Positions 8,286 through 21,616 are shown, counted from the first letter of the stretch. The stretch: 64,000 bases of DNA from Campylobacter vicugnae (GCF_002139875.1 NZ_CP018793.1:1426001-1490000), one strand, 5' to 3'. Made by a program: numbers and translations. The notes: generated from the sequence alone by a model not told the origin.

Positions 8286-9113
8286 TTAATCCCTAGCCTT
8301 AATGCGTTCTTGATTAAAATTTTCTTCCATTTTTTGAATTTCAGCACTACCGCTTCTATAAATTTCACTATCTACTTTTAGCTCTTTTTGGCTGATTTTA
8401 TCACTATAATTTACATTACTTAGGATATGTTTAAATACATTTATTCTAGCCCTTTTCTTATCATTGCTTACAATGATTGACCAAGGCGCATATGGAGTAT
8501 TTGAAGCTAATAACATTGAGTATTTAGCAATTGTATATTGATCCCATAATTCTTGGCTCTTCTCATCTACTGGAGATAATTTATACTGCTTTAATGGGTC
8601 ATTTTTACGCTCTTTAAAGCGTTTTTTTTGCTCCTCTTTTGATACTGAGAAATAAAACTTAAATAAAATAATCCCTGAGCTTACTATCATCTCTTCAAAT
8701 TTAGGAACTTGGCGTAAAAACTCCCTATGCTCCTCTTTTGTACAAAATCCCATAACAGGCTCAACTCCAGCCCTATTATACCAACTCCTATCAAATATTA
8801 CTATCTCTCCAGCACTTGGTAAGTGATCGCTATAACGCTGAAAATACCATTGAGTTCTTTCTACATCGCTTGGCTTTTCTAGAGCAACTACACGACATCC
8901 TCTTGGGTTTGTATGCTCTATTAATCTTTTGATTGTGCCGCCTTTACCTGATGCATCACGCCCTTCAAAGATTATTAAAACCTTTAGCCCCTCTTTTTTA
9001 ACATAAGTTTGAAATTTCAAAAACTCAATTTGAAGTTTTTTTAGCTCTTCTTCATATTTTAATTTTGATTTTTTCACCTTTATGGTTACAAATTCTTCTT
9101 CTTGATTTAGCAT
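8286..9113 (-). CDS. ppk2: Polyphosphate kinase 2 family protein
   Basis: A 275-residue PPK2-family phosphotransferase that moves phosphate between polyphosphate and nucleoside phosphates. Walker A is EGRDASGKGG (about 49-58), Walker B is the IVIFDRSWYNRAGVE segment (about 103-117), and the lid-region sequence FKERKNDPLKQYKLSPVD follows. The single-domain length matches class I PPK2. Whether GDP or ADP is the preferred acceptor cannot be read from sequence. It precedes leuD by 45 nt on the same strand. Confidence 0.92.
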   Translation of the reverse strand: MLNQEEEFVTIKVKKSKLKYEEELKKLQIEFLKFQTYVKKEGLKVLIIFEGRDASGKGGTIKRLIEHTNPRGCRVVALEKPSDVERTQWYFQRYSDHLPSAGEIVIFDRSWYNRAGVEPVMGFCTKEEHREFLRQVPKFEEMIVSSGIILFKFYFSVSKEEQKKRFKERKNDPLKQYKLSPVDEKSQELWDQYTIAKYSMLLASNTPYAPWSIIVSNDKKRARINVFKHILSNVNYSDKISQKELKVDSEIYRSGSAEIQKMEENFNQERIKARD

Positions 9114-9223
9114 ATGTTCTCCATAATCTAAAATTTGAATATTTTATAATTATTTAATTAAAATTTGGCTTACTATATAAATATTTTGAAGTTATAAATC
9201 AAACCAAAAAGTAGGAATATATC

Positions 9224-9472
9224 CTACTCTCTTGGTCTTGCCTCATTGACTCTAAGAGCTCTACCGCCAACATCTTTGTCATTTAACTCTGCTATTGCTC
9301 TTTTACCCTCATCATCATTTGGCATCTCAACAAAGCCAAACCCTTTAGAGCGATTTGTATCTTTGTCTTTTACTATTTTTACTCTGCTTACTTCTCCATA
9401 AGCAGCAAAAATATCTCTAAGCTCTTCATTGCTTAGACGATATGGTAGATTGCTTACATATATGTTTAACAC
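9224..9472 (-). CDS. RNA-recognition-motif (RRM) RNA-binding protein
   Basis: An 82-residue single-RRM protein. RNP2 is NIYVSNLPY right after the start and RNP1 is KGFGFVEM (about residues 43-50). The assigned start is GTG at 9472, because AAAAAGGA lies 7 nt upstream and the RRM begins immediately. A longer frame from ATG 9517 would add 15 residues without RRM character. Small cold-induced RRM proteins of this type are common in epsilonproteobacteria and cyanobacteria. The gene is monocistronic as far as can be seen. Confidence 0.9.
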   Translation of the reverse strand: MLNIYVSNLPYRLSNEELRDIFAAYGEVSRVKIVKDKDTNRSKGFGFVEMPNDDEGKRAIAELNDKDVGGRALRVNEARPRE

Positions 9473-9605
9473 AGTAACATCCTTTTTGTTATTTACGCAA
9501 ATGCGATTACTAATCATATCTAAATTTCAAAAAAATTCTACAATAAATTTAAAATCAAGATACAATTAGCAAATTTTTATCTTTTGATGTTACAAATTTA
9601 CCAAT

Positions 9606-10151
9606 TTAGAATAAAAGTCCAGATTTTATCTGACTATATTTTTGCTCACCACACAGCTCTTTTACCAATTCTAAAGCAAATTCCATAGCAGTAGCTGGAC
9701 CGCGAGAGGTGATTATATTACCATCTACTACTACATTTTTATTTGGATTATATCCAGTATGATTTACAGTAGCTTCAAATCCTGGATAGCAAGTATACTC
9801 ACTACCTAAAACCTCAGCACTACTAAGCGCCCATGGAGCTGCACAGATAGCTGCTAATTTTTTATTATCTGCTTTTGCTTCTTTTAGTTTTTGACCAAGT
9901 TTATGGCTTTTAGCTAAGTGTTCAGCACCAGGTAATCCGCCAGGTAAGACAATCATATCAGCATTTTTAAACTCATACTCATCAAATGTTATATCAGCTT
10001 TTAAGCTAACACCATGTGCGCCTTGAACTTCAATGCTATTATTAAGCGATACCATACTTACATCTACATCAGCACGGCGTAAAATATCTACTACGCTTAA
10101 AGCCTCAATCTCTTCAAAGCCATCTGCCATCATTACAGCTACTTTTGCCAT
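9606..10151 (-). CDS. DJ-1/PfpI (ThiJ) family protein
   Basis: A 181-residue protein of the DJ-1 superfamily. The pattern includes ADGFEEIEALSVVDILRRA near the N-terminus, the VLPGGLPGAEHL loop, and the nucleophile elbow AAICAAPWAL with the reactive cysteine near residue 104. Members act as deglycase-like or chaperone proteins, or have unknown roles. The elbow residues around Cys match the YajL/DJ-1 branch more than the PfpI protease branch. It starts at ATG 10151 after AAAGGAGATAAA and lies 11 nt downstream of the ABC transporter ATPase gene, so it may be co-transcribed with it. Confidence 0.9.
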   Translation of the reverse strand: MAKVAVMMADGFEEIEALSVVDILRRADVDVSMVSLNNSIEVQGAHGVSLKADITFDEYEFKNADMIVLPGGLPGAEHLAKSHKLGQKLKEAKADNKKLAAICAAPWALSSAEVLGSEYTCYPGFEATVNHTGYNPNKNVVVDGNIITSRGPATAMEFALELVKELCGEQKYSQIKSGLLF

Positions 10152-10162
10152 TTTATCTCCTT

Positions 10163-10945
10163 TTAATTGATTGAATAGTATATAATTTTTTGGTTTGCTA
10201 AAGAGCCAATTTTATAATTTGAACCATAAATATTTTCTAATAATATCTCATTGATTGTTTGAGAGCTTTTGCCAAAGGCTAAAGTCTTTCCATCTTTAAT
10301 TGCAAGCACCTTAGAAGCAAACCAAAATATATGATTTGGTTCGTGGCTGCAAATGATTATGGTTTTACCATTTTTAGATAAAGAGTGCATCACTTTCCAA
10401 ATTAAAATTTGATTATGAAAATCTAAAGCACTTGTAGGCTCATCTAAAATCATAATAGGACAATCTTGGACAATAGCTCTAGCTATTAATCCAAGCTGTT
10501 TTTGGCCGCCACTAAGATGGCTAAAATTTCTATCTTTAAACTGTGAAATTCCAACCAACTCCATAGCTTGATTTACTGCATTTATATCATCTTTACTACA
10601 ACCAAAAACCCCGCCAAAATGTGGCGATTTACCCATTAGCACAACTTCAAAAAGAGTATAATTAAATGGTAAATTGCTAGCTTGAGGAACATAGGAGATG
10701 AGTTTTGAAATTTGCGATATATTTAGCTTTTTAAACTCTTTATCAAATATTAAATATCTACTATAATTAGCTTTTAAAAACCCCATTAATGACTTAATAA
10801 GCGTGGTTTTGCCACTACCATTTGATCCCATTAGACCAAGCAAATCACCCTGCTTAAGCTCAAATGAAATTTTATGTAAAATCTCTTTTTTCTCATAGCT
10901 AAAGCTCAAATTTTCAACAATTATCTTATCTAAAGTGTTCTGCAC
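10163..10945 (-). CDS. ABC transporter ATP-binding protein, FecE type
   Basis: A 260-residue ATPase of a class II (BtuCD/FecCDE-like) importer. Walker A is GSNGSGKTT (about 39-47), the signature is LSGGQKQLGLIARA (about 139-152), Walker B is [14 protein letters not shown], and the switch histidine is in IICSHEPNH. It overlaps the permease gene by 20 nt and is the last gene of a binding protein-permease-ATPase operon. The substrate is probably a metal chelate, siderophore, corrinoid or oxyanion; the ATPase alone cannot tell. Confidence 0.93.
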   Translation of the reverse strand: MQNTLDKIIVENLSFSYEKKEILHKISFELKQGDLLGLMGSNGSGKTTLIKSLMGFLKANYSRYLIFDKEFKKLNISQISKLISYVPQASNLPFNYTLFEVVLMGKSPHFGGVFGCSKDDINAVNQAMELVGISQFKDRNFSHLSGGQKQLGLIARAIVQDCPIMILDEPTSALDFHNQILIWKVMHSLSKNGKTIIICSHEPNHIFWFASKVLAIKDGKTLAFGKSSQTINEILLENIYGSNYKIGSLANQKIIYYSIN

Positions 10946-11942
10946 TTCTAACCTTTAAAATCCAAAGTAAAAATGGCGCACCAAGAAGCGAAACGATAAT
11001 TCCTACTGGAATTTCTCCACTGCTTAAAGTTCTAGCAAGAGTATCACATATAATCAAATATATAGCACCCAAAAGTCCAGCAATTGGCAATATAACTCTA
11101 TTATCAGCCCCAATAAGCATTCTAGCAGCATGTGGCATCATAAGCCCAATCCACGCAATAATTCCAACACTAGCTACGCTTAAAGCACTCATAAGTGTAG
11201 CTATAACAATAAAAAAGCATTTATAAACTTGAGGATTTACGCCAAGCGATCTAGCCTCTTCATCGCCTAAACTAAGCAAATTTAACTTCCAAGCAAATAA
11301 AATAGCTAAAATAAAACACGGCAAGCCAAAAATAGCATTTATAAATATATCATGCCAGCTAGTATGATATAGTCCTCCCATCATCCAAAACGTAATCTCT
11401 CTTAGCTGTGTATCTTCGCTTATATACTTCATAATCCCCACAAGCGAACTAAAAATAGATCCTACAATAACGCCTGAGAGTACTAGCGATACGCTATTTG
11501 TAATATTTCTATTAAAAGCTAAAATATAAGCCACAAATACAGCCAAAAGCGAAAATCCAAAAGCACTAAGCTCTAAAGATATAAATATAGTTGGTAAAAG
11601 TATCGCAAGACTAGCTCCAAAGCTCGCTCCAGAACTCGCACCTAAGATAAAAGGCTCTACTAATGGATTTCTGAATATGCTTTGATATATAGCTCCAGCT
11701 CCAGCTAATGCAAATCCAGCCAAAATAGCCATCAAAATCCTAGGAAATCTCAAATTCCAAACCACAATTTCATTGGCCGCATCTATCTGCCCGATATTAA
11801 AAAATTTATACAAAATTACAGCAATTACATCACCTACGCTTAGATCTAAATTTCCACTAAGAAGTGAAAAAATCACTGCAAATATAAGCAAAATAAATAG
11901 CAAACATATAGCTAAAACGACTCTCAAAACTGCTGCGTCCAA
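10926..11942 (-). CDS. FecCD-type ABC transporter permease
   Basis: A 338-residue integral membrane protein with about ten hydrophobic segments. It shows the FecCD family signatures VVWNLRFPRILMAILAGFAL near residue 62 and LSLGDEEARSLGV before the coupling region. It would form a homodimer that takes substrate from the downstream-listed binding protein. It overlaps both neighbours (20 nt with the ATPase gene, 19 nt with the binding-protein gene), consistent with one transcript. Confidence 0.93.
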   Translation of the reverse strand: MDAAVLRVVLAICLLFILLIFAVIFSLLSGNLDLSVGDVIAVILYKFFNIGQIDAANEIVVWNLRFPRILMAILAGFALAGAGAIYQSIFRNPLVEPFILGASSGASFGASLAILLPTIFISLELSAFGFSLLAVFVAYILAFNRNITNSVSLVLSGVIVGSIFSSLVGIMKYISEDTQLREITFWMMGGLYHTSWHDIFINAIFGLPCFILAILFAWKLNLLSLGDEEARSLGVNPQVYKCFFIVIATLMSALSVASVGIIAWIGLMMPHAARMLIGADNRVILPIAGLLGAIYLIICDTLARTLSSGEIPVGIIVSLLGAPFLLWILKVRSAEHFR

Positions 11943-13063
11943 TCTATCAACTGAGTTTTTCTAAGCATTTTAGCTCCATCATCATCTACATTATAAAGTT
12001 TTTTATAAAACTCAAGAGCAAACTCTCCAATATTAATATCTTTAAATAGTTGCGGATAAGCTGCCTTAGCTATAATTAAAATCTCCAATGGATACTCTAA
12101 TCTTCTAGAGCAGTTCATCGGAGTCCATGGAAGCGAATATACTCTTTGTTCTTTTATAGCTTTTAATTGATTTAAATTTGAGTATCCTTCACTTTCATAA
12201 ATTTCAAATGCTGGATGATAACCATTATAAGTTGGTAGTAGTATTACATCTGGATTTAAGCTATAAATTTGCTCAGCACTAAGCATAACTCTAGAACCGC
12301 CACTTTGTCTAAATGCATTTTTGGCATTTACTATATTTTCTAATACCCAAGATTCTGGCGTATCTAAGCCATATGTGATTGCACTAGCTCCATTTTTTTT
12401 AAGAGCTAAACTAAGACCTAAATACAAGATATTTGGCTTATTTACTACATTTTTTACTCTATCTTGCACCATCTTTTCTATGCTAGTTATATAATCATAT
12501 AAAGCTAGAGCCTTTTGGCTTTTGCTAAATATATCGCCTATTATTCTCATCTCATCTTTCATAGTGGCTAAATCTTTAGTATATGTGGGCGAATATAACA
12601 CTACTAAAGGAATCTTAGTAGCTTCTAGTATCGATAGTGTTTTTTCTAATGCTGCTTTATCTGCACCACCTACGGTGCAATCGCCAACGCGAAGTATAAT
12701 TAGTTCTGGTTTAGATGTAATAAGTGTTTCATAATTTATAATATTGCCTTGAGGTGAGTTAAAACACGGAAGGTCATTAAGCCATGGATGAAGTGCTTTC
12801 ATAGTATTTAATCCAGCATATTGTCTCTCTTTATCTTTGCCTTTAATAATATATTTATAATCTCTTTTAAAAGACCAAGAGGATATAGCACTTACCTTAT
12901 CTATCTCTCCAAGATGGGTTAAAACTCCCTCGACAAATCCATCGCTAATAGTGGCTATTTTAGTTAAATTTTGTGGAATTTCTACGCTTTTACCACGCAT
13001 ATCAGTAACGCTAATACCAAAAGCATAACTAGCTAAAAATATAAAAAAAATAATAAACCTCAC
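11924..13063 (-). CDS. Periplasmic substrate-binding protein of the FecCDE-type importer
   Basis: A 379-residue protein with a short cleavable signal peptide (ending near SYAFG, about residue 17). It then has the two-lobed helical-backbone fold of cluster A-II binding proteins (SVTDMRGKSVEIPQNLTKIA is the classic opening). It is longer than typical siderophore-binding proteins, with an extra cysteine pair (LPCFN and GDCTV). Iron-chelate, heme or molybdate-type substrates are all possible. A start at 13063 is supported by AAGGAGTTTTT, and a TATAAT-type -10 is visible 25 nt upstream. First gene of the operon. Confidence 0.88.
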   Translation of the reverse strand: MRFIIFFIFLASYAFGISVTDMRGKSVEIPQNLTKIATISDGFVEGVLTHLGEIDKVSAISSWSFKRDYKYIIKGKDKERQYAGLNTMKALHPWLNDLPCFNSPQGNIINYETLITSKPELIILRVGDCTVGGADKAALEKTLSILEATKIPLVVLYSPTYTKDLATMKDEMRIIGDIFSKSQKALALYDYITSIEKMVQDRVKNVVNKPNILYLGLSLALKKNGASAITYGLDTPESWVLENIVNAKNAFRQSGGSRVMLSAEQIYSLNPDVILLPTYNGYHPAFEIYESEGYSNLNQLKAIKEQRVYSLPWTPMNCSRRLEYPLEILIIAKAAYPQLFKDINIGEFALEFYKKLYNVDDDGAKMLRKTQLIDWTQQF

Positions 13064-13088
13064 AAAAACTCCTTAAAATAAATGCAAG

Positions 13089-13094
13089 ATTATA
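13089..13094 (-). promoter_or_regulatory. -10 element for the FecBCD-type operon
   Basis: TATAAT on the minus strand, 25 bp before the binding-protein start codon, with a short A/T-rich leader and AAGGAG. It lies just downstream (minus-strand sense) of the autotransporter terminator. I see no convincing Fur box. Confidence 0.5.
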
Positions 13095-13107
13095 TCTTTT
13101 AATAATT

Positions 13108-13133
13108 AAATTTAGGCTAAAAAGCCTAAATTT
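13108..13133 (-). terminator. Terminator of the autotransporter gene
   Basis: Perfect 11-bp stem: AAATTTAGGCT (13108-13118), loop AAAA, AGCCTAAATTT (13123-13133), 15 bp beyond the autotransporter stop and before the next promoter. Confidence 0.75.
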
Positions 13134-13148
13134 ATGAAGTAGGTTTTA

Positions 13149-16100
13149 TTAAAATCTTTTACCAAATGTAACTGAGAGATTATAATTATCACTAGTTGTA
13201 GCAAACTCGCTACCAATGCCAAATTTAGCAAAATAACCACTATTAAAGGCGTATTCAGCTCCAACGCCAAGATTTAACCTATTTTTATCTAAGTGATATC
13301 TTTGACTAAATTTCTGTCCCTTAAAATCATTAAATTCAGCACTAGCGTCCATATTGTAGCCATCTAGCATTCTTTCATAAATAATATAACCTGTATATCT
13401 ACTTTTTTCATCACTACCTTCATAGGCTAAATTTAACCCCACGCCAACTGTGTATAAATCGTGATTTATACTATCGTAATTTTTAGCAAATATACCACCA
13501 CTTTCTTTAAAGCTCTCTTGATAAATTTTACCATAGCCTAAATATCCAAGCGGAGTAACAACAATACTATAATGCCTAAAATCCTTAGCTACACCAAGTT
13601 GCAAGCTACCACTATAACTATTATATTCACTATTTAAATTGTTATCTACTACTCTATCATTTTCATTAAATGAGATCATAAATGCCCCACCACTAAGTAG
13701 CTTAAATTCACCAAAATCGTGAGTATAATTTATCGCCATATCTATATTAGAGCTTTTAGATGTTGCTGCATCATCAAAGTCCAATTTTGAGCTACTAACG
13801 CCAATTCCATAAGATATAAGCCCATCATTATCTATATGCTGAGCCAAATTTAAACTCACACCGCTTTGATATCCATCAAAATCATCACCATTATATCGTT
13901 TATATGTAGGATTGATATACCAGTAATCTTTTGGTGCAGTAAAAAGCCCCAAATCAATAGCATAATCACTAGCAACAGAGGCTACCATCACGCCATTATC
14001 GTATGGATTTTGATTATAGGCAAATAGGGTTGAGCTTGCAGGATTTAGGCCAAATAGCATATTATTTTTAGTAAAATTTGAGTGAGATAGGCTATTTATA
14101 GATACTGTATTTCCTATGGATTTGCCCTCTATGCGACTTATAGTTGATTTGTAGTTTGATTCGCTGCTAGAATCAAGTGCCGTAAAAAACTTTTTATAAT
14201 CTTTATTTAAATTACTCTTACTTCTAATATCTCTTATTGTTTGGCTAAGTTCTTGTGAGCTACTAGCATAGGCATTTTGCTTAACTATAGGAGTAACTAT
14301 TATACTTCCGCCATTTTGATTTATATTTGAATTTTCTCCTGGATTATTATTTTGATTATCAGAAGGTAGATTTATATCATTATGATTGCCATTTTGTCCT
14401 GTTTGATTAGAGTTTTGGCTATTGTTTTGATTTATGTTAGATTGAGAGTTTTGATCTTGAGAACTTCCGCTAGTTTGTGAATTTTGAGTATTTGAGTTTG
14501 AATTTGTACTATCTGAGTTTGAGCCGCCAGCACTTTGAGTGTTGTTTTGTCCGTTAGGAGTAACTATTATACTTCCGCCATTTTGATTTATATTTGAATT
14601 TTCTCCTGGATTATTATTTTGATTATCAGAAGGTAGATTTATATCATTATGATTGCCATTTTGTCCTGTTTGATTAGAGTTTTGGCTATTGTTTTGATTT
14701 ATGTTAGATTGAGAGTTTTGATCTTGAGAACTTCCGCTAGTTTGTGAATTTTGAGTATTTGAGTTTGAATTTGTACTATCTGAGTTTGAGCCGCCAGCAC
14801 TTTGAGTGTTGTTTTGTCCGTTTTGTGAGTTGCTTGAATTACCGGTATTTTCAGTACTATTTTGATTATCACTATTTGAGCCACTATTAGTAGAGCCGTT
14901 ATTGGTGCTAGACTCACCTATGCTTGGGGTTGTGCTACTGCTTTGATTATTTGAATTTTCAGTTTCAGGTTGAATTGGATTTGAATTTGGGTCTTTATTA
15001 ATTGTAGTTTTGTCGGTATCAAGTTTTATTTCAAAACCAATACTATTATTACTTGCTACAGTAACTTTATTAAATTTGTCTATATAATTAGCCAAATTAT
15101 CTAATTCAATTTTTACTTCCTTATCAACAGTAAAATATTGTTGAAGTGGATTATATTCTAATTCTCCAGTTTGAATATTATAATCTTGAGCAATTAATTT
15201 TGAGTTTTTATCATTACCAAAATCTAAGATAAGTTTTGAGTTTGCCCCTTTTTGAGTGTATGTGCCTTCTACTGTTAAATCAGTTAGATCGGCGTTGCCT
15301 GGACGGACGATTGAGCTATCATTGGTTAAATTTTTTTTAATAACTCCATTACCACTTAGTGTTGAGCCATTATTTACATAGACATTTCCGGCGATTTGGC
15401 CACCTTTATCGCCAGTTCTTTTTAAATTTAATCCACCTTCATTAATAACCGTAGCACCTTCGTAAGTATTCGTTCCACTTAGAGTTAAAATCCCAGCACC
15501 AGTTTTGATTAAACCGACATTTAAATCATTTAAATTTTTAGGTAAATTATCAGCTTTTTCGTTATGAGTTTTTATATCCCATTTTCTTTGGCTTATATCG
15601 TTACTAAATTCAGCGTTATTGCCTTGAGTATCTAAAGAATAATAGACTGCAGTTTCTCCGTATTCACTTTTAACATCGCTATCGCTCAATCTATTTGCGT
15701 CCAAAATCCCAATACCATTTAAAGCCTTATCAATATCTAAAATCCCCTGACCAAATAAATCCTCTTTGGTAATCTCTTGAACCCAAGGATATTCATCATC
15801 ATCAATACCCTTCATATTACTCATACGATCATATTCCCAGCCGCTATCAAAATAATTAGATAAAATCAAATCCATCTCTACGGCTTCTTCATCTATCTCA
15901 CCATTATCCATTCTAGGAATTTTATTATCTATATAAAATACAGTATATTTTGTATTCGTAGGACACACCTGACCATTATCGCAAAAAGTTGTTCCCGTTG
16001 TTGTTTCTTTTACTATAATCTTTGGAGCTACATAATCTCTATTGGCAGTAGAAAGCAAAACATCTGCAATCTGCTTACCATCTAAAAATTTAAATTTTTC

Positions 16101-17048
16101 AGCAACCAAAGCAGCTGCACCAGTTACCATTGGGGTTGCCATTGATGTGCCACTTAATTTTCTATATTTATCGTTATCTATCTTAGTAGATAAAATACCT
16201 ATATCTTCACCATAACTTCCATTTACATTTTTAATATTTGTACCAGGTGCAACTAAACCAAAGTTATAAGCACCTTTTAATCCATTTGAATATAAAGTAG
16301 CACCTTCTAGACTGATTACAAATTGGCCTTTATCATTTTTTGTGATTTTAGAACTATCTAAAGCCCCAACAGTAATAAAGCTTCTCATGCTCTCATCATA
16401 ATATGGTATTAAACCCATTAAGCCTGGACTAATAATCCCCTCATTTCCAGCAGCAAATACGCTAAGCGTATTTTTTTCTTTTGATAATTTTATTAAATCA
16501 TTAGCCGCTGAATTTGATTTAATAGTATTAAGAAAAAATGCTGGGGTTTTAAAATCGGTTAAAAAGTTTTCTGAAGTACTAGTTAGCGAATTTAACCCTG
16601 ATATAGGATAAGTTTCAGTATTCCAGCTATTATTTATTACTTTTACATTTTTATTAAAATAATAATCATAAATATTTGGATATTTAAATTCATAGCCACC
16701 AGTAGTATTATGCCCAGTTATCTGAACGCCATAAATTTTAGCTCCAGTTGCTACGCCTTCAACCTTTTCACTTTCGTCTTTTGCAGCTACAATAATTCCA
16801 GCTACATGACTACCATGCGTATCGACTGAAAAATTTGGCTCATAAGTTTTACCATTATAAGTAGAATACTCTTGCCCCAAAATTTTTCCTGCGAGACTTG
16901 GATGATCTTTATTTATCGCACTATCAATCACGCCTACATACACACCATCGCCAGTTACATCTTTATCAACATGATTGATTAATTCAAAATCACTCACACC
17001 AAATAGATAAATAGGAAGGATAAATGATAGCGCAATAGAAGATCTCAT
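13149..17048 (-). CDS. Subtilisin-like (S8) serine protease autotransporter
   Basis: A 1299-residue type V secretion protein. A signal peptide (about 1-18) precedes an S8 protease domain with catalytic Asp42 (VGVIDSAI), His78 (DTHGSHVAG) and Ser302 (SGTSMATP). Around 555-600 a passenger-associated repeat (GAGILTLSGTNTYEGATVI) indicates beta-helix. A Ser/Asn/Gln/Thr-rich linker follows (about 730-930) and holds two identical 89-residue repeats. The C-terminal 280 residues form an outer-membrane beta-barrel ending VTFGKRF. The protease should be displayed on or released from the surface. The gene stands alone with its own terminator. S8 autotransporters of related bacteria process surface proteins; the substrate here is unknown. 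Confidence 0.93.
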   Translation of the reverse strand: MRSSIALSFILPIYLFGVSDFELINHVDKDVTGDGVYVGVIDSAINKDHPSLAGKILGQEYSTYNGKTYEPNFSVDTHGSHVAGIIVAAKDESEKVEGVATGAKIYGVQITGHNTTGGYEFKYPNIYDYYFNKNVKVINNSWNTETYPISGLNSLTSTSENFLTDFKTPAFFLNTIKSNSAANDLIKLSKEKNTLSVFAAGNEGIISPGLMGLIPYYDESMRSFITVGALDSSKITKNDKGQFVISLEGATLYSNGLKGAYNFGLVAPGTNIKNVNGSYGEDIGILSTKIDNDKYRKLSGTSMATPMVTGAAALVAEKFKFLDGKQIADVLLSTANRDYVAPKIIVKETTTGTTFCDNGQVCPTNTKYTVFYIDNKIPRMDNGEIDEEAVEMDLILSNYFDSGWEYDRMSNMKGIDDDEYPWVQEITKEDLFGQGILDIDKALNGIGILDANRLSDSDVKSEYGETAVYYSLDTQGNNAEFSNDISQRKWDIKTHNEKADNLPKNLNDLNVGLIKTGAGILTLSGTNTYEGATVINEGGLNLKRTGDKGGQIAGNVYVNNGSTLSGNGVIKKNLTNDSSIVRPGNADLTDLTVEGTYTQKGANSKLILDFGNDKNSKLIAQDYNIQTGELEYNPLQQYFTVDKEVKIELDNLANYIDKFNKVTVASNNSIGFEIKLDTDKTTINKDPNSNPIQPETENSNNQSSSTTPSIGESSTNNGSTNSGSNSDNQNSTENTGNSSNSQNGQNNTQSAGGSNSDSTNSNSNTQNSQTSGSSQDQNSQSNINQNNSQNSNQTGQNGNHNDINLPSDNQNNNPGENSNINQNGGSIIVTPNGQNNTQSAGGSNSDSTNSNSNTQNSQTSGSSQDQNSQSNINQNNSQNSNQTGQNGNHNDINLPSDNQNNNPGENSNINQNGGSIIVTPIVKQNAYASSSQELSQTIRDIRSKSNLNKDYKKFFTALDSSSESNYKSTISRIEGKSIGNTVSINSLSHSNFTKNNMLFGLNPASSTLFAYNQNPYDNGVMVASVASDYAIDLGLFTAPKDYWYINPTYKRYNGDDFDGYQSGVSLNLAQHIDNDGLISYGIGVSSSKLDFDDAATSKSSNIDMAINYTHDFGEFKLLSGGAFMISFNENDRVVDNNLNSEYNSYSGSLQLGVAKDFRHYSIVVTPLGYLGYGKIYQESFKESGGIFAKNYDSINHDLYTVGVGLNLAYEGSDEKSRYTGYIIYERMLDGYNMDASAEFNDFKGQKFSQRYHLDKNRLNLGVGAEYAFNSGYFAKFGIGSEFATTSDNYNLSVTFGKRF
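14289..14555 (-). repeat. 267-bp tandem repeat, unit nearer the 3' end of the gene
   Basis: An in-frame unit of 267 bp (89 codons) in the linker of the autotransporter, followed directly by a second copy that I read as identical. It encodes a Gln/Asn/Ser-rich stretch ending GGSIIVTP. Confidence 0.9.
14556..14822 (-). repeat. 267-bp tandem repeat, second unit
   Basis: Second unit of the perfect tandem duplication. The match breaks at 14823. Because 267 is a multiple of three, gain or loss of a unit lengthens or shortens the linker without breaking the frame. Confidence 0.9.
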
Positions 17049-17189
17049 ACCTAGTACCTTTATTTTAATTTAATTATTATAGATTATATGAACTGATTAT
17101 ATGAAAATTTATATTATAAAACGCTTTAAAAATTGTCAAAAATTAAATTTAGTTTATAATTTTTAATCAGATAGTAAAAATAATTTTGA

Positions 17190-20421
<3,232 letters not shown>

Positions 20422-20429
20422 GAGTAAAA

Positions 20430-21605
20430 ATGAGTCTAAATTTTATTAAAAACTTCATAAAACATGAAAGCTTTAGTGGTGTTTTGCTAATTATCGCTAC
20501 AATTTTAGCTCTAGTTTTTCAAAATGGCTTTTTAAGTCACTTTTATCAAGAAATTTTAAGATCTGAATTTAGCGTTGGTTTTAGAGAATTTACTTTGGCT
20601 AAACCATTGATTTTATGGGTTAATGATGGACTTATGGCGATATTTTTCTTCGTCGTTGGACTTGAGCTTAAACGTGAAATTGTAGAAGGCGAATTATCAA
20701 ATCCTAGCCAAATCGCACTTCCAATAATTGGAGCTCTTGGTGGAGTTATCTGTCCAGCACTTATCTTTTGGGGATTTAATCACGGTGATGATTTTGCTAT
20801 AAGAGGCTGGGCTATACCTACAGCCACTGATATAGCTTTTGCTCTTGGGGTTTTGATGCTTTTGGGCAAAAGAGTTCCTAGCTCATTAAAAATTTTCTTA
20901 CTAACTTTGGCTATTATTGATGATCTTTGTGCCATTGTAATTATAGCTCTATTTTATACTTCTGAACTCTCGCCGCTATCTTTTGGTGTAGCAATTGCGT
21001 GCTTAATCGTGCTATTTATCCTAAATCGCCTAAAAATTAGTAAAAAATCGGTCTTTTTAGTATTGACCATGATACTATGGTTTAGCGTATTAAAAAGTGG
21101 AGTACACGCAACTATTGCTGGAGTTGTAGCAGCATTTTTTATCCCAATGGTTGATAAAGAGGGTAAAAATATGCTAGAAGAGCTTGAAAAAGATCTCCAC
21201 GGCATTACAAGCTACTTTATATTGCCTGTTTTTGCTTTTGTAAATGCTGGAGTAGGATTAGCCGGAGTCGATCCTAAACAGCTGATAAATTCGGTAGGTA
21301 TGGGTATATTTTTTGGCCTATTTTTTGGTAAGCAATTTGGCGTATTTTTATTTAGCTTTATCTTTATCAAGCTTGGATTTGCTAAACTTCCAGAAGGTTC
21401 TAACTGGCTACAATTCTATGGAGTATGCATTCTAACTGGTATTGGCTTTACTATGAGTCTATTTGTAGGCGCACTAGCTTACCATGATAGCCCAGCATTT
21501 TACCATGCTGATAAACTTGCTATACTTTTAGCTAGTTTTGCGGCTGGTGTAGTAGGGTATATATACCTATTTTTACTATGCAAACCAAAAAAAGAGATAG
21601 ATTAA
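20430..21605 (+). CDS. nhaA: Na+/H+ antiporter NhaA
   Basis: A 391-residue antiporter with about 12 membrane helices. Family signatures include [20 protein letters not shown] (helix 2 with the cytoplasmic funnel) and the ion-binding aspartates in [11 protein letters not shown] and [11 protein letters not shown]. It lies 8 nt after recJ behind AGGAG. It extrudes sodium in exchange for protons at alkaline pH. C. jejuni carries two nhaA genes; whether a second exists here cannot be seen. Confidence 0.97.
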   Translation: MSLNFIKNFIKHESFSGVLLIIATILALVFQNGFLSHFYQEILRSEFSVGFREFTLAKPLILWVNDGLMAIFFFVVGLELKREIVEGELSNPSQIALPIIGALGGVICPALIFWGFNHGDDFAIRGWAIPTATDIAFALGVLMLLGKRVPSSLKIFLLTLAIIDDLCAIVIIALFYTSELSPLSFGVAIACLIVLFILNRLKISKKSVFLVLTMILWFSVLKSGVHATIAGVVAAFFIPMVDKEGKNMLEELEKDLHGITSYFILPVFAFVNAGVGLAGVDPKQLINSVGMGIFFGLFFGKQFGVFLFSFIFIKLGFAKLPEGSNWLQFYGVCILTGIGFTMSLFVGALAYHDSPAFYHADKLAILLASFAAGVVGYIYLFLLCKPKKEID

Positions 21606-21616
21606 AAGGAGTTATA

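Noticed and set aside
13064..13107. Possible Fur box before the FecBCD-type operon
   Set aside because: No convincing palindromic match; A/T-rich sequence alone is not evidence.
14699..14917. Minus-strand 72-residue frame inside the autotransporter repeat
   Set aside because: It is an alternative frame of the repetitive linker; the repeat and long frame account for its openness.
21578..21616. Upstream start for ilvD inside nhaA
   Set aside because: The added residues are not conserved and a strong ribosome-binding site supports ATG 21617.
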